DNA of 64,000 bases from Argyresthia goedartella (taxonomy: Eukaryota > Arthropoda > Insecta > Lepidoptera > Argyresthiidae). Under the pieces are notes generated by a model. It was not told the origin of the DNA. It made no database searches and worked only from the letters and a program-made list of their open reading frames with translations. Positions within the stretch are counted from its first letter, which is position 1; every line of letters starts with the position of its first letter. A program made the translations under genes and the position numbers. Location of the stretch: positions 18,493,201-18,557,200 of the forward strand of contig OX463835.1 in assembly GCA_949825045.1 (NCBI GenBank), in the 5' to 3' direction. Below, one piece after another: positions 20,316 through 31,345 of the stretch.

Positions 20316-22337
20316 GGCCAAGGGTGGTACCGACAAATGAACGGTACTACCATCAGCCGACCACACCACTGCGACAACCTCAGCGCATGGTACGAGGAAT
20401 CGGATGTGGCCGACTAGATAATATCTAAAAAGAAGAAGAAGTCTAGTCAAACATGTACGAGTGAATCCTGATTTATTTTATCAGTATGAAGATTTTCTGC
20501 GACGGGACGAGGAGCGAGGATTTCCCGGCTCGAACAGGTCAGGGCTATCCCGGCCATCGAAGCGGACCAGGGTTATCCCGGCCAACTCAAGAAGATGACA
20601 ACCACGTGCATCTTCGAGCAGTACCCAGTATCAACATGCGTCACGTCCGCCCAGCTGCCGTCATCACCATCCACGCGACGATGACATGCATCAAGCGACC
20701 TACTTCGACGAAATGTTTTTACTGTGAGGTAAATTAATAAATTGTTTCAGGCAGGATTAGGAACATAGGTTTTGTTATCAAAGTTTCATCTAACATATAA
20801 TTATGCTTGTAATATCTAGTGTCACAGTCATGAGTTAATAATTAGTAAATTCATAATCATTTCAAATCAAAGTAAAGTTTTAAAATAGCATACGAGTAGG
20901 TAATTACGTATCGCTAATACAGTGCATTGCGAGTTGAATGACTGCAGAATAATTTCTAGATCAAGTGGTGATACCGACGGCCTACTGACAATTTAATAGA
21001 GAGATTCGAGTAAATTAATTACATAAGTAAATGATATATTTTGTGTTGCGAATTGGAAAGGTTTAAGGTTCGGTACATTAGTAAGATATAGAAATAGGAG
21101 ATAGGGAGCTAGTCCTTCTAGTCATTCAGACAGATTGGAGGCCATTGTCTTAAATTGAAGCGGCTCAATTCTCTATTACAGGTGCACAAAATAGGTGGCC
21201 TGATATGCCAATATGTAGGGTGACCATGCCCACGAGATATATAGAATAGGTAGGGTGACCATGCCCACGAGATGTATAGTGTATGTAGGAGAATTATGTT
21301 CTTGCTCATAGTGTTTGGACTGTCGTGCCCTCGGTGAAAGACATAATTATTAGAAAGGCATTAGTGGAAATAGTATACAAGAATAGAATGAATGATAGAT
21401 GACATGAAGGTTAAGGAGTTTTGACTATCTAATGGCCTGATCAACCATATGTTATGATAGTTCTCACTTCCCAGAGGTATTGTGTTAGTAATCAGAGTGA
21501 TCAGCTGAGAGCTACAGGATACTCAATAAGGGTCAGATACCAAAAGTGTAAACGTGTTTCTGAAAATTGTATGTATGAGGAAAATGTACCGATACCACGA
21601 TAGGAAATTTCAGATCGTATTCACCATTAATTAATGTTTTTCTTTTTAATACAGATTTATAAAGTTCACGTGCCACTAGGTAGAAATGTAACATAGGATC
21701 ACTCTGTACATATGATGTGTTGTGTTATTATTATGTAAAGGTATCAGAAAAATAAAAATGTAACAGGTAGTAAGTTTAAGGATTTAAATCGACTGAGTAA
21801 TAGTATATTACGATAGGATATTTTTGGTTTCAGATATTTTGATGTGTTTTCGTCCTTTAATATGAAAGTATTTCGATTTATAGGAGTGTTTTCAAAATTA
21901 AAATGTATAAATTGTAAAATTTTCATTTCATATTTACGATAGGTAAAGTGTATTTTTATTTTCTTTCTTCCAAATTATAGGTGTTATAAACATTGTGATA
22001 AATTGTACTTTTAAATTAATTACGTATCTTTCCCAGGAAAATAAATGATTCTTACTACATGTCTTTCAGTATAAAATATGTGTGTGTAACTTATAAAGTG
22101 TCTAGGTCATAATTTAATTCAAGAATTTGTCCATAGCATACAGCAATCTTACTCTAGGAAACTTGTCAGCATATTTTTACAATAGCTCTGCTTTGCACTT
22201 TTATTTACAACAATGCAGTTAGGTAGAGTAGGATTTCACAATATTGTAATGCAAGTACTATCATACCATTTTAGGTTTGAAAAATAATTTCTTTGTTGAT
22301 GAAGAAATTATTATTTTTTCGGTACCCCGATGGTGAA
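20316..22337 (+). other. Probable decayed 3' body of the short-LTR element
   Basis: About 2 kb without a usable gene. Near 20470-20720 one frame reads YEDFLRRDEERGFPG... with Arg/Pro/Ser-rich content, reminiscent of a gypsy polyprotein tail, but too weak to call. The segment leads directly into a polypurine tract and an LTR, which is why I assign it to that element. 21180-21290 holds a short direct repeat (GGTGACCATGCCCACGAGAT, at about 21219 and 21255). Confidence 0.35.
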
Positions 22338-22514
22338 GGAAGTTAAAGGGGAGGTGTAGTATGGTAGTACGTGCAATAGGCTAGATGTTAGAGTTAACTA
22401 CAACATAATGTACGTAGTGCTGTGTTACAAATAAGGTAGGTATATAAGTACACGCACGTTCAATAAACGGACTTCTACTACCAACAACTATCGTATCATT
22501 TATCCTTTATTACA
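22338..22514 (+). repeat. Polypurine tract and 160-bp 3' LTR
   Basis: The purine tract GAAGTTAAAGGGGAGG is followed at 22355 by TGTAGTATGG... and ends TTATTACA at 22514. It matches 8776-8935 with about nine differences in 160 bp. It contains TATATAAG and AATAAA. The bases flanking the two LTRs do not form a matching TSD, so whether 8776 and 22514 bound a single 13.7-kb nested element is inference. Confidence 0.75.
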
Positions 22515-22736
22515 AGTCAATGAATTTTACCGGTAAAATTCAATTAATTTTAATGGTTGTTACAGCTCCATGTTATGTCCCACTGCAAACTTTAGGTATT
22601 TTCATTCGGCCTATTCCGATTCCTGGTTATTAACATAATTCAGAAATACGTAAGAAAGCATAACATTAGATAGATAAGCACAAAGTTGATAAGTGAAGAA
22701 TAAATAATAAAAACTACTCGTGGTTTTACTACTCAC

Positions 22737-23200
22737 ATTAATTTCATCATTCAATACTTTGTTTAATGCCGCACACACCTCTGGTACTATTTGTGATATC
22801 AAAGAACTGGATATCCTAAAAAGGAAATGAAGACTCTCAATGCTATTTCCAGACGCCAAGAATCTCAATGTAACAGCAAGTCGTATTTTTGCCGGAATAG
22901 CATCTCTTAGCTGAGTGTATTGTTTGGCTTTAATAGGTTCCAATTTATGCAGTACTCGAAAGTCTGCCAAAGACATTCTAGTGAATTTCTTAAATTGTCC
23001 AGAAGGTTCTACTATCAATTCTGACAACTGATTTTCCATCGATTGCCTGTAAAAATTAAATAGTATAGTAGATAAGTACCTATTCACAAAATGGTGTTAA
23101 TTTCAGAAAAGTAATTCAAGCAACAAGCTGTCAAATAACTAACTTACCGTGTCCTATTTCGATGCATAGCGATCATCCACCATCTTCGTTTACGCCACCT
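22737..23200 (-). pseudogene. PIF/Harbinger transposase N-terminal relic
   Basis: Minus-strand exon 23046-22737 encodes FTRMSLADFRVL, then KIRLAVTLRFLASGNSIESL and a helical block ending VLNDEIN, framed by an acceptor (TTTTTACAG) and a donor (GTGAGT). A short upstream exon ending at 23148 (KRRWWMIAMHRNRTR, donor GTAAGT) fits the basic start of HARBI1-like proteins. In this family that region precedes the DDE catalytic domain, which is missing here. It differs clearly from the intact Harbinger next door (23437-28914), so it is a separate, older relic. Confidence 0.7.
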
Positions 23201-23361
23201 TTTTTTATTTTTTTTTGTGTGACATAAGTGTACATAGCTATAATAATGGATAGCACATAGCGTAAGAGCGCAAGCTAGCAAGCTTCTAACGTGTCCATCC
23301 TCTTGGCGTTCGCAACCGCAACTGAAGCGGTGAGAGTGTAGAGGGTCCTCTCGTGGCAGGC

Positions 23362-23405
23362 CTCGTGATGTCTCGGGCGAGAGCTCTCGCCCGAGACATC
23401 ACGAG
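23362..23405. repeat. 44-bp perfect palindrome
   Basis: 22-bp arms without spacer, centred at 23383/23384, GC-rich (the centre reads GCGAGAGCTCTCGC). It lies 31 bp left of the Harbinger element, outside its terminal repeat. Confidence 0.95.
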
Positions 23406-23603
23406 ACCACTCGGAGAGAGTCTATAGCGGCCATTAGGCGTTGATAAGACGCTCAATCAATTCCATCAATCAACTATCAATCATGACTGATGGTTGATTG
23501 ATGTTGATTGACGGAATTTTAATCGACATTAGACGCTCAATCAGACTGATGGTCAGTCAGATACAAGATTTCACAAACAGTTCACGTGTCCACTCATGAT
23601 ATT

Positions 23604-26289
23604 ATGGATATTCATAGAAGAAAAGCCTGCATTGCAATTTTGATTGCGATTTTAAGCAAAAGACGCGTAAAAAGAAAGCGTTGGGTGAAAGATTGGTTAT
23701 TGAAAAGAGATTTCTATACCCATATAAATCTATTAACTGTAATCCGGGATTCGAAGGACGATAAAGAATTCGCAAATTATTTTCGCATGAAAGATGCGTG
23801 TTTTGATAAACTTTTGGTTCTGGTTACACCGTACCTAAAAAAACAAGACACCTGTATGCGAAAAGCAATAACCCCTGAAGAAAAACTAGCAGTAACTTTG
23901 CGGTATCTTGCAACTGGCAGAAACATTGAGGACATAAAATTTTCAGCTGTAATGTCACCAGCTGCAATTATTGAAGCAATCATGGATACATGTCGAGCGC
24001 TTATTTATGTTCTACAAGATTACATGAAGGTAAGTGTCATATTAAACAACAGTTTAAGTTAGTATGTTGTTATCTTGTTACTTTATTTAAGGAACTATTA
24101 CTTAACTATTACAGTAAGTCATAAGCAGTGATCAGAATACCAGATTTCTCGGCAAAGAGCGAATCAAAATTTTCGGGCATTCACGAGTCGTGAATATCCT
24201 GGAAGTTTTGTGACGCTCTTTGCCGAGAAATCCGGTTCGGACTTGATAATTTATTTTTTTAATTCACCTTATTCCAATTACTGTTAACAAAATTTAAAAA
24301 TTAAGGTTTAAATTGAGAAAACAGTGCAAATACATCTTGATGACTTCTTGAAGATGGTGTAGGACTATTTGGAATGTGTAGTGTGTATTCGTTTGAATTT
24401 AAATCAGATATTTGAGATTGCTGATCACAATGATAGTTAGAACTTATAATTATTTGGGACGGCGAGCCTCTTTGTGAAGGTCTGTTATTATCGTTTGTCA
24501 TTATAGTCCTGACTACAGGGCCTGTTTGTTGTGTGGCTAGATCAGTTGAATATCTAGCATTTCTAATAGTATCAATTTGTTGAGATGCTGGTGATGGCGG
24601 AGGAGGTGGTGGACTGTAATTTTGTGTAGTGAAGTTGTTAATAGGCGCTCTCTGTTGAGGCGAAGGTGAGGGTACAGCAATAGGATATGAGAATGACGAT
24701 GGAGGTGGTGGTGATATTATCGGGCATGTTTGTTGTGTGGCTAGATCAGTTGAAGATCTAGCATTTCTAATAGCATCAATTTGTTGAGATGCTGGTGATG
24801 GCGGAGGAGGTGTTGGACTGTAATTTTGTGTATTGAAGTTGTTAATAGGCGCTCTCTGTTGAGGCGAAGGTGAGGGTACAGTAATAGGATATGAGAATGA
24901 CGATGGAGGTGGTGGTGATATTATCGTACAATCATTTGAACAGCCATAATGTGAATATGGACTGTAATTTCCTGCATCAGTGGTCGCAGCAGCTGTATGG
25001 TGAGGATAAAGGAGGATCATTGATTCTTACTGAGTGCCTATTCAAATTGCCGAGTTCAGCTTCAAACAAAATATCGTTAATTGCTTTTTTTGCGTAAAGT
25101 CGTTGAATAGGATCGAGTCTATCTAATGTGTTGGACCATTCCAGTGCGATGGGATTAGGTAAATTGACTTGTTGACTACATGGTTCGCTCAAGGATTCGC
25201 AAACACGAATCAGCAACTCGTCGTGATTTATCTTTTTCTTTTTTGGTTTTGAAGCTTGTGAAGGCTGAGCAATCGTAGAGATTGATGAAAAAGACCTTTC
25301 TTGAGTAATTTCTCTGGATTGTTGGCTAGTTAGCTGATTTGTTTCGTCTGTTTCTGAATCTGATTGTATCTGTAACAAAAAAAGTACATAATTTACATTA
25401 TTCATTCATTTACTTTTAGGATATAGCCTAATTGAACAATGTATATGTAACTAACAATAAAATAAACTTATGTTTACAAGACTACATTTAAAAAAAAAAA
25501 AAAAAAACGATATAATTAATAATTTTGCTGTCATTTCAGATACCATCATCTGAAGAAGAATGGAAAGATATCGCAAGAGATTTTGGAGAAAGATATCAGT
25601 TTTGGAATTGTTTGGGGGCACTTGATGGAAAGCATGTTTCTATTCAGAAACCACCGAATTCAGGCTCGTTGTATTACAACTACAAAGGCTATTTTAGCAT
25701 CGTTCTTATGGCTTTGGCAAATGCAAGAAAAGAATTTATAATGATCGATATTGGTGCTAATGGCCGTGTTTCTGATGGTGGAGTATTATTCTACACGAAA
25801 TTCTGGGAATTATATCAACAAGGAAGCCTATTCTTGCCAGAAGCAACCGCATTACCAAACACATCAGATGCTTTCCCCTATGTATTCATAGGTGATGAAG
25901 CGTTTGCATTGGGTAAAAATCTTATGAAGCCCTATCCTCAAAATGCTTGTAATAATGACCGAAAAACATTCAACTACAGACTTTCTCGTGCTCGTTCTGT
26001 AGTAGAATGTGCCTTTGGGATACTTCGATCAAAATTTGGAATCTTCCAGAGGAATATTAATTTCGAACCCAGTAAAGCGTCATTGCTAGTTGCCACATGT
26101 TGCTACTTACATAATTATTTGATGAAAACATCACAACAACAGTACTTGACAGCAAGTTGGAACATTGAAAAACCAAATAGTGAGCAATTATTAGACTTAG
26201 CGCCTACTAACAACCGAAACCCCTCAAGAGATGCCAAAATAATAAGAGAAAATTTTTGTTATTATTTCAATAATGAGGGTAAATTATAA
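23604..26289 (+). CDS. Harbinger transposase (HARBI1-like), two exons, about 391 aa
   Basis: Cuts and pastes the element at TTA/TWA sites in the nucleus. Exon 1 is 23604-24029, ending YMK with donor GTAAGT. Exon 2 is 25540-26289, after acceptor TTTCAG. Both are phase 0, so they join in frame. Residues 1-140 hold the basic and helical N-terminus, with [28 protein letters not shown] and the [10 protein letters not shown] block. The catalytic domain carries GALDGKH (D171), FIGDEAF (D261) and VVECAFGIL (E298), so the DDE triad is intact. I chose ATG 23604 because the upstream codon at 23586 is GTG. No stop interrupts either exon, so the transposase could be functional. The intron contains exon 3 of the opposite-strand MADF gene. 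Confidence 0.92.
24143..24232. repeat. Nested hairpin in the transposase intron
   Basis: Outer arms 24143-24161 and 24214-24232 (19 bp, starting GATTTCTCGG) are perfect inverses. An inner pair, ATTCACGA/TCGTGAAT, lies at 24179-24195. It may be a tiny MITE or a structured intron segment. Confidence 0.85.
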
Positions 26290-28704
26290 TGTACCATCCT
26301 ATATGAATAAAAATATTAAAATATAAAAACGCAATTTTACTCCTACTACGCCTAGGTATAATCCATATATCGCATAGTATCCCATTCTCAAACTTATTTG
26401 GTTTTAAAGCAAATCGATCAAGTACTAAAAAATTCAAGATGGCGGCGAAGAAGGGGCATTTGTAACACAGGCCGAACAGAAAAGAGACATATCTCAGTTG
26501 TTTTGTTATTTTAAGTGTATCAAAAATATATATTTTTATATTCAATATCAGTAAATAAATAAATAAAATAATAAATATCCCTGGACATTTCACACAGCGC
26601 CATCTAGCCCTAAACTAAGCAAAGCTTGTACTTTAGGTACTAGACAGCTGATATACTACTTAAATACATTATTTTTTTGTAAATACATACATATTATACA
26701 TCAGTGGCTTACATGTAAATATAACATCTTCAGGCGCAGTATGAAAAAAAAAATAAGTATAGGTACTGGATAGTATTAATGTTAATATATCAACTATAAT
26801 CATCTGGAAGCGCTTGAAACAATTGCCACATAGAAATAGGTCACCCATCCAACACCCGTCTCGGACAGATGTTGCTTAACCCACACGATCGTTTCCTATG
26901 TTCGGATGCCGTTCGGCCCTAGACGCTTCTAGATAGTAATAGCAAAGAATATATATAAAATATAGCCACTGATATTGAATATAAAAAATATTTTCAGAGA
27001 CTAAAGTACGTAGGTATTTTAGTCCTTAGTCACTTTCACTACTATTCTAGCTGACAGACGCAACTACAAGAGAGATCGATATTGAAACACAATAACCCTA
27101 GATGTACCTATATAAGGTAACTACCGTGTACCTACCTGATGGGTCGGCTCGGATTCTTGTTGCATCGCTACAGGTTGTTCCAATTTTCTTAGAAAATGTA
27201 GGTATGGGAAATACCATATTTTAGGTGCGTAAATTTCATCTGTCCCAGCACCAGATCTTTTAGATGATATGATTTTTTTCAGCTCTCTCCGGTAATTTGA
27301 TCTGATGGCATTTATTTTCTTTTTTACGTCCTCTAAGGTTGCATTCGGTTTTAACTTTCTTAAAATTGGTAATAGCTTTGCATAATTCGCATTCCTGAAA
27401 TCAAAAAAAAAAACATATATTTAATTCATTATCATAAAAAAGTAACATTATATTTTAACCATTGCCGATATGATCAGTGGCAGGGTGAGAGCGCCTAATT
27501 CCGCACACCTTCATGTATCGCACACTTGGCACAAAAACTTCAGTGTCTATAGATATACTTAATTTAAATTCACGTTCTTTCCGGGAAATTGTACTCTATT
27601 TCATAGACAATAGAAGTAAAAAGTGTCCCATTGTTTTCTTTTTTGTTACCATTTGTCCATCCATTTCCTTTGTATGGTGGTAACAAAATTGGAAGTCTTA
27701 AAAACAAAAAATAATACTTGGCCACGTTTTTTTCTCCTATTGGGGTGAAAAGAGCTCGTGATTTTGAGTCGAAATGATTAAAAAAATCAAGAAAATAAAA
27801 CATAAAAATGGAAAAATAAAAGAAACGCTGATGAAGCTGCTAAATAACTATATGTGTATTTTTATTAATAAATCATGTTGAATAAACAAGCAAAGATGCA
27901 AGTTTTCAGCTTTTTCCAAGTTTAAAATGTGTGTGCGATATAAGGGAAAATAAGCTGCCAAGTGCGAGTTGGACTCGCGTTGAGAGGGTTTTGTATAACA
28001 ATAATAGGACTAACACCAACAAAATACCCTAAAAGTACCCTTAAATTATTTTTTTGAAATATTTTTTTTATACAAGCTTTGGACTCGTGATTTTGGGCAA
28101 ACGAAAATGGGCATGAAGGAAAATGGGGTCCCTGGGGCTAAATTAATTAATAGCTTCGGAACCCAAACAAAATCGCTTTATTTTAGTACGTTATAGTAAT
28201 CTCAGATAGTTTACCTACTGCAAAAAAATATAACTAACACCTTACGTTGTTCATATAAATGCTATAGGAAGTTAAAAGTGAAAAAAAGTTTGACGTGTGC
28301 CTTATTAGGTGCTGTCACCCTATACCATGTTCGCAATCGGTGCGTCGCTTGGGCGGCGCGGGCGGCTTCCTTTGATCGATCAAAGGAAGCCGCGCCGCCT
28401 GAGCGAGTCGAGCGACGCACCGATTGCCAACAGGGTGTAAGTACCTAAGTAAGTACCTATATTATTTTTATGTTGTCAACAATAACCTAAACAAATTATA
28501 TGTAAAGATCAAAGATGGTAGGTACCTTTTGTACTTGTTAGTGTATAGAGGATTCTTGGTGTCCCATAACTGAGATAGAGTTTCAAAGGATAAAATAAAA
28601 TCTTTTTCGATCTCAATATTAGATGAGAGCGGCGGCGGCGATGTGTCATTGTCACTGCGCGAGTGTTCGGGCGCCTCTTCGGCGCGAGACAGGTCTGGCT
28701 CCAT
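24301..28704 (-). CDS. Harbinger accessory protein with MADF and BESS motifs, three exons, one frame shift
   Basis: Harbinger elements usually carry a second, Myb/SANT- or MADF-like DNA-binding protein that helps the transposase reach the nucleus and terminal repeats. Exon 1 (28704-28526) starts [11 protein letters not shown] and enters the MADF domain ([18 protein letters not shown]). Exon 2 (27394-27136) completes it with [25 protein letters not shown] and WYFPYLHFL. Exon 3 (25369-24301) has a basic KPKKKK patch and a BESS motif ([20 protein letters not shown]), then a Pro-rich tail. Donor and acceptor phases agree at both introns. A one-base frame shift between 24977 and 25020 separates BESS from the tail. 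Intron 2 contains exon 2 of the transposase on the other strand. Confidence 0.85.
24521..24928 (-). repeat. 204-bp tandem duplication in the Pro-rich tail of the MADF gene
   Basis: Two 68-codon units, nearly identical, keep the reading frame. Each encodes an [13 protein letters not shown]...QQRAPINNF...SPASQQID segment. Confidence 0.9.
26839..26890 (-). other. 5S rRNA-derived fragment
   Basis: Read on the minus strand it has GTTAAGCAACATC, then 16 bases, then TGGATGGGTGACC. Both strings and their spacing match box A and box C of insect 5S rRNA genes. The flanks do not continue as 5S rRNA, so this is probably a 5S-derived SINE head or a stray 5S fragment inside the Harbinger MADF intron, not a functional gene. 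Confidence 0.6.
28333..28427. repeat. GC-rich long palindrome in MADF intron 1
   Basis: Arms meet at 28377/28378. The central 28 bp (around TTTGATCGATCAAA) are a perfect palindrome. Symmetry extends imperfectly to GCAATCGGTGCG / CGCACCGATTGC at the outer ends. It is markedly GC-richer than its surroundings. Confidence 0.9.
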
Positions 28705-29069
28705 CGCGTTCCGCACGCTGACTGACGAGTGATTGATGAAATGCCATTACACGATCATTCAAAAGTCATGATTGATGGATGATTGAAGGAAATTAAATTT
28801 TCGTCAATCAACCATCAGTCACCATCAGTCATCGCATTAGACGGTCAGTTTTTCTTCAATCACAGCATGATTGATGGTTGATTGATGGAATTGATTGAGC
28901 GTCTAATCAACGCCTTAGAATATTGAGATAGCATTAATCAGTCAGTCATCAATCAGTGCTTGTGACGTGTGCACGTGATCGGATCGCAACGAGTTTGGCG
29001 GTATCATTGTATTTTTTTATTTCTTGCTTGCCTCTTTCTGTTTTCAACTACAAAGCCAATGAGTCCTAG

Positions 29070-29969
29070 AGAGGTACTTCTCGCTAGAAATTTTAGTTTA
29101 ATAAGTTTCTTGGTTATGATTACTAACGAAGAGACTGCCCGAAGAGCAGCTGAGGATTGGTTGCTGATTACAACTCCGACAATGATCTGTACAAGTTGCA
29201 GAAGCACCATGACTAAGGAATCGAAGCCCAGTTATAAACTTGGCGTTGTCGTAGGAACAATTGCAACCGTTCGGCAAATCTTTTTAAAAATACATTTTTT
29301 GAACGCAATCGCGTCTGTTTTCTGGATACCTTGAGGCTGATCATGTATTTTTTCGAAAAGATAAAAGTAACTACAGCCGCCATACACGTCGGGGTAACCA
29401 GGAAATCGCGATACAAGTGTATTATTTTTTAAGGGAAGTGTGCGAAGTGGCTGAGGCGCATGAACGTGAAATGATAGGCTGTGAGGACGACATTGTAGAG
29501 GTAGATGAGACGTCAAATGTGGTCGTTTGGTTGCTTGAGTCGGCTTACAAAATGTTTACATGTTGAGTTGATTCCCGATAAGACCCGGGAACTTTAGAAG
29601 CTATAATCGCGGCCAACGTGCGTCGAAATATCTTTATAATGTCCGACATACATCGATCGTATTTTGGGGTAGACCTTCACCTAGGGATGCGGGGACACGC
29701 ATATGTTAACCATAGCCTTAACTTCGTGGCAGGTAATAGGTCGCTCCGGGTACACCCAATTTTAGGCAACTCTGTACCTGGCACTAACAATGTGTTAGGT
29801 TAAGAGAAAAAGTCCACACTAACACAATGGAGCGTCGTCAGTGGCTGGAGATGAAACGTCACTGTAGTTTTGCCGCAGTGATCGTAAGTTGAAGTGGTAC
29901 ATGGGCGAATCCATGTATCGTCATAATGTTTTAAAACAGTTACAATCTGAGTCTGATATTGATAATTGA
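29070..29969 (+). pseudogene. Merlin (IS1016/ISXO2-like) transposase relic
   Basis: Pieces in successive frames give the family order. First is an N-terminal segment with TNEETARRAAEDWLL and a CTSC zinc half-motif. Next is a second Cys segment around 29240-29330 (NTFFERNRVCFLDTLRL). Then comes the DDE domain start REVCEVAEAHER...IVEVDET (29440-29510). A second Asp block follows (IFIMSDIHRSYFGV, AYVNHSLNF, 29630-29740). The end lies near a KWYMGESMYRHNVLK block before a TGA at 29967-29969. At least three frame shifts and several stops separate them. Live Merlin transposases move elements with about 8-9-bp target duplications. I did not find terminal repeats. The call is from motif order, without a database search. 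Confidence 0.65.
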
Positions 29970-31122
29970 GTTCGCCCGTCGATGATTGTGTAATATACTG
30001 GTCAAATCATAGTTATATTAAGTGTTGATTTATCAGATTTTTATAATATGATTATGTTATTTCATATCATAGCTTCGTTTTTTTCATTTTGACATTTTCA
30101 CTTGCGCAACGTGTAGGGGTGCCATCATAGCGTCGTTTTTTTTTTGATATTTTTAATTGCGCATCGTGTAGGGTGCCTTACGGCCATCATTTAATGTCAC
30201 ATCCGTTCGAGCGGCAACTGCCCGCCGCGGGCAAAAAAAAAATACGTCAAGTGGCCGGCGCCCGCAGCGGGCAGGATTTTCTCTCGCACAGATAACGGTT
30301 TTTATTGTACAGATTGTATCTGTTTACCGCCCTTCAGCCGACAAACTATAGTGTAAAGCCAGTCCAAACCAGTCGCTGCATTAAAAAAAAGTTCTTGCCT
30401 TTTCAAATCATCATTCGGAGGAGCGGTTATTAGCGTTTGAAGTCATTGTTGTGATTGTTGATTTTGAGAAGAAAGTAAATTTCTTGGTGATATTCGTAGC
30501 TATAACGAAGGAAGGGTAAGTGCATTACACTTTTATTATTGATTCATTGTGGTGTTTATTGGTTTTCATTCAAAAAAGATCATTTTCATCCCTCTCTTGG
30601 GTATTCTAACGGCCTTTCCCGGAGAGCTTATTTGAAATGTATACTTAACAATCCAATATTTCCAGTTGAAACAGATAGTTAAGGAATAAGTATTTATTCC
30701 AGACCGTAATGTAAGTTATGATTTGCTTCTAAACAGTAAAATAAATGCGGAAAAGTCAAATCAATCGATGTCGACGACCATTTGCCTGCCCACGAACATC
30801 GGTCGTGACGTCAGAGCGACGAGGTTAGATTAGTATGGATACGGCTTGTGTTGCGTTTCAGGTTGAAGAAAATAAAAATATTTATTTTTCTTTTCTTTTT
30901 TGATCAGGAACGGATTGGGTAGGTCCTGGAGCAAAAAAGGTTTTTTTACTTTTTCGAGTCATGAGACTGAGAATTTTGATGCTGAAATTTATTTAAAGGA
31001 TTTTTTTTAAGACTACCTACAGCCGAGTGTTTTTTGTTACTTTTCTTCCTGTGTTCAGGAACCGCATGTTCGACCGGCATGCTGGCGGCATTGATATTTG
31101 GTCTGCACTTGTTTCGCTCAGT
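29970..31122. other. No gene; 58-bp imperfect tandem duplication at 30066-30177
   Basis: Copies 30066-30123 and 30124-30177 both start ATCATAGC and end GTAGGG(G)TGCC. The nearby stretch 30200-30275 has GC-rich CCCGCCGCGGGC / GCCCGCAGCGGGC strings. Otherwise AT-rich DNA without coding signal. Confidence 0.6.
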
Positions 31123-31345
31123 AGTACCAACTTCACAGATAAACTAGGGGCGGCACGCAGGCGGGCGAAATTTTAATGTCCTAATTTGTCGAAAATGTAT
31201 ACATTATGGTCCTAATGTATCAATATTAAGATAAGAAATAAGTTTATTCCAAGTAGTATAACATCATTCATGCTGGTCGTAACGTGCGGTTTTTGGACAC
31301 AGTCAAGAGGTTTTATGATACGTGTGTAGATAAATAAATTAGTAA
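31123..31345 (+). repeat. Second copy of the DIRS-like element end
   Basis: Diverged copy of about 38-300, including AACTTCACAGATAAACTAGG, GCACGCAGGCGGGCG and TTATGATACGTGTGTAG. It lacks the tandem unit and both hairpins of the left copy, so it serves as the outgroup for the scar at 204-286. Confidence 0.75.

Larger units (their letters stand above)
23437..28914. mobile_element. PIF/Harbinger DNA transposon, 5,478 bp, nearly complete
   Basis: The target duplication TTA lies at 23434-23436 and 28915-28917. Terminal inverted repeats start GGCGTTGAT and match for about 50 bp (23437-23486 and 28865-28914), with CAATCA-rich subterminal repeats inside. The element carries two spliced genes on opposite strands: a DDE transposase (+) and a MADF-BESS protein (-). 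Confidence 0.93.

Noticed and set aside
20486..20737. 83-codon frame rich in Arg/Pro
   Set aside because: Composition could be a retroelement polyprotein tail, but frames are interrupted and no domain is visible.
8771..22519. Target duplication for the 160-bp LTR pair
   Set aside because: AATTC on the left and AGTCA on the right do not match, so the pair is not proven to be one element.
22522..22541. 20-bp palindrome GAATTTTACC/GGTAAAATTC beside the 3' LTR
   Set aside because: Half of it also occurs at 8764-8775 beside the other LTR, but it is too short and AT-rich to interpret.
26267..26593. 108-codon minus-strand frame
   Set aside because: AT-driven hydrophobic composition, lies in the MADF intron antisense to the transposase end, no motif.
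27570..27803. 77-codon minus-strand frame in Harbinger
   Set aside because: No splice signals in phase with the MADF exons and no domain.
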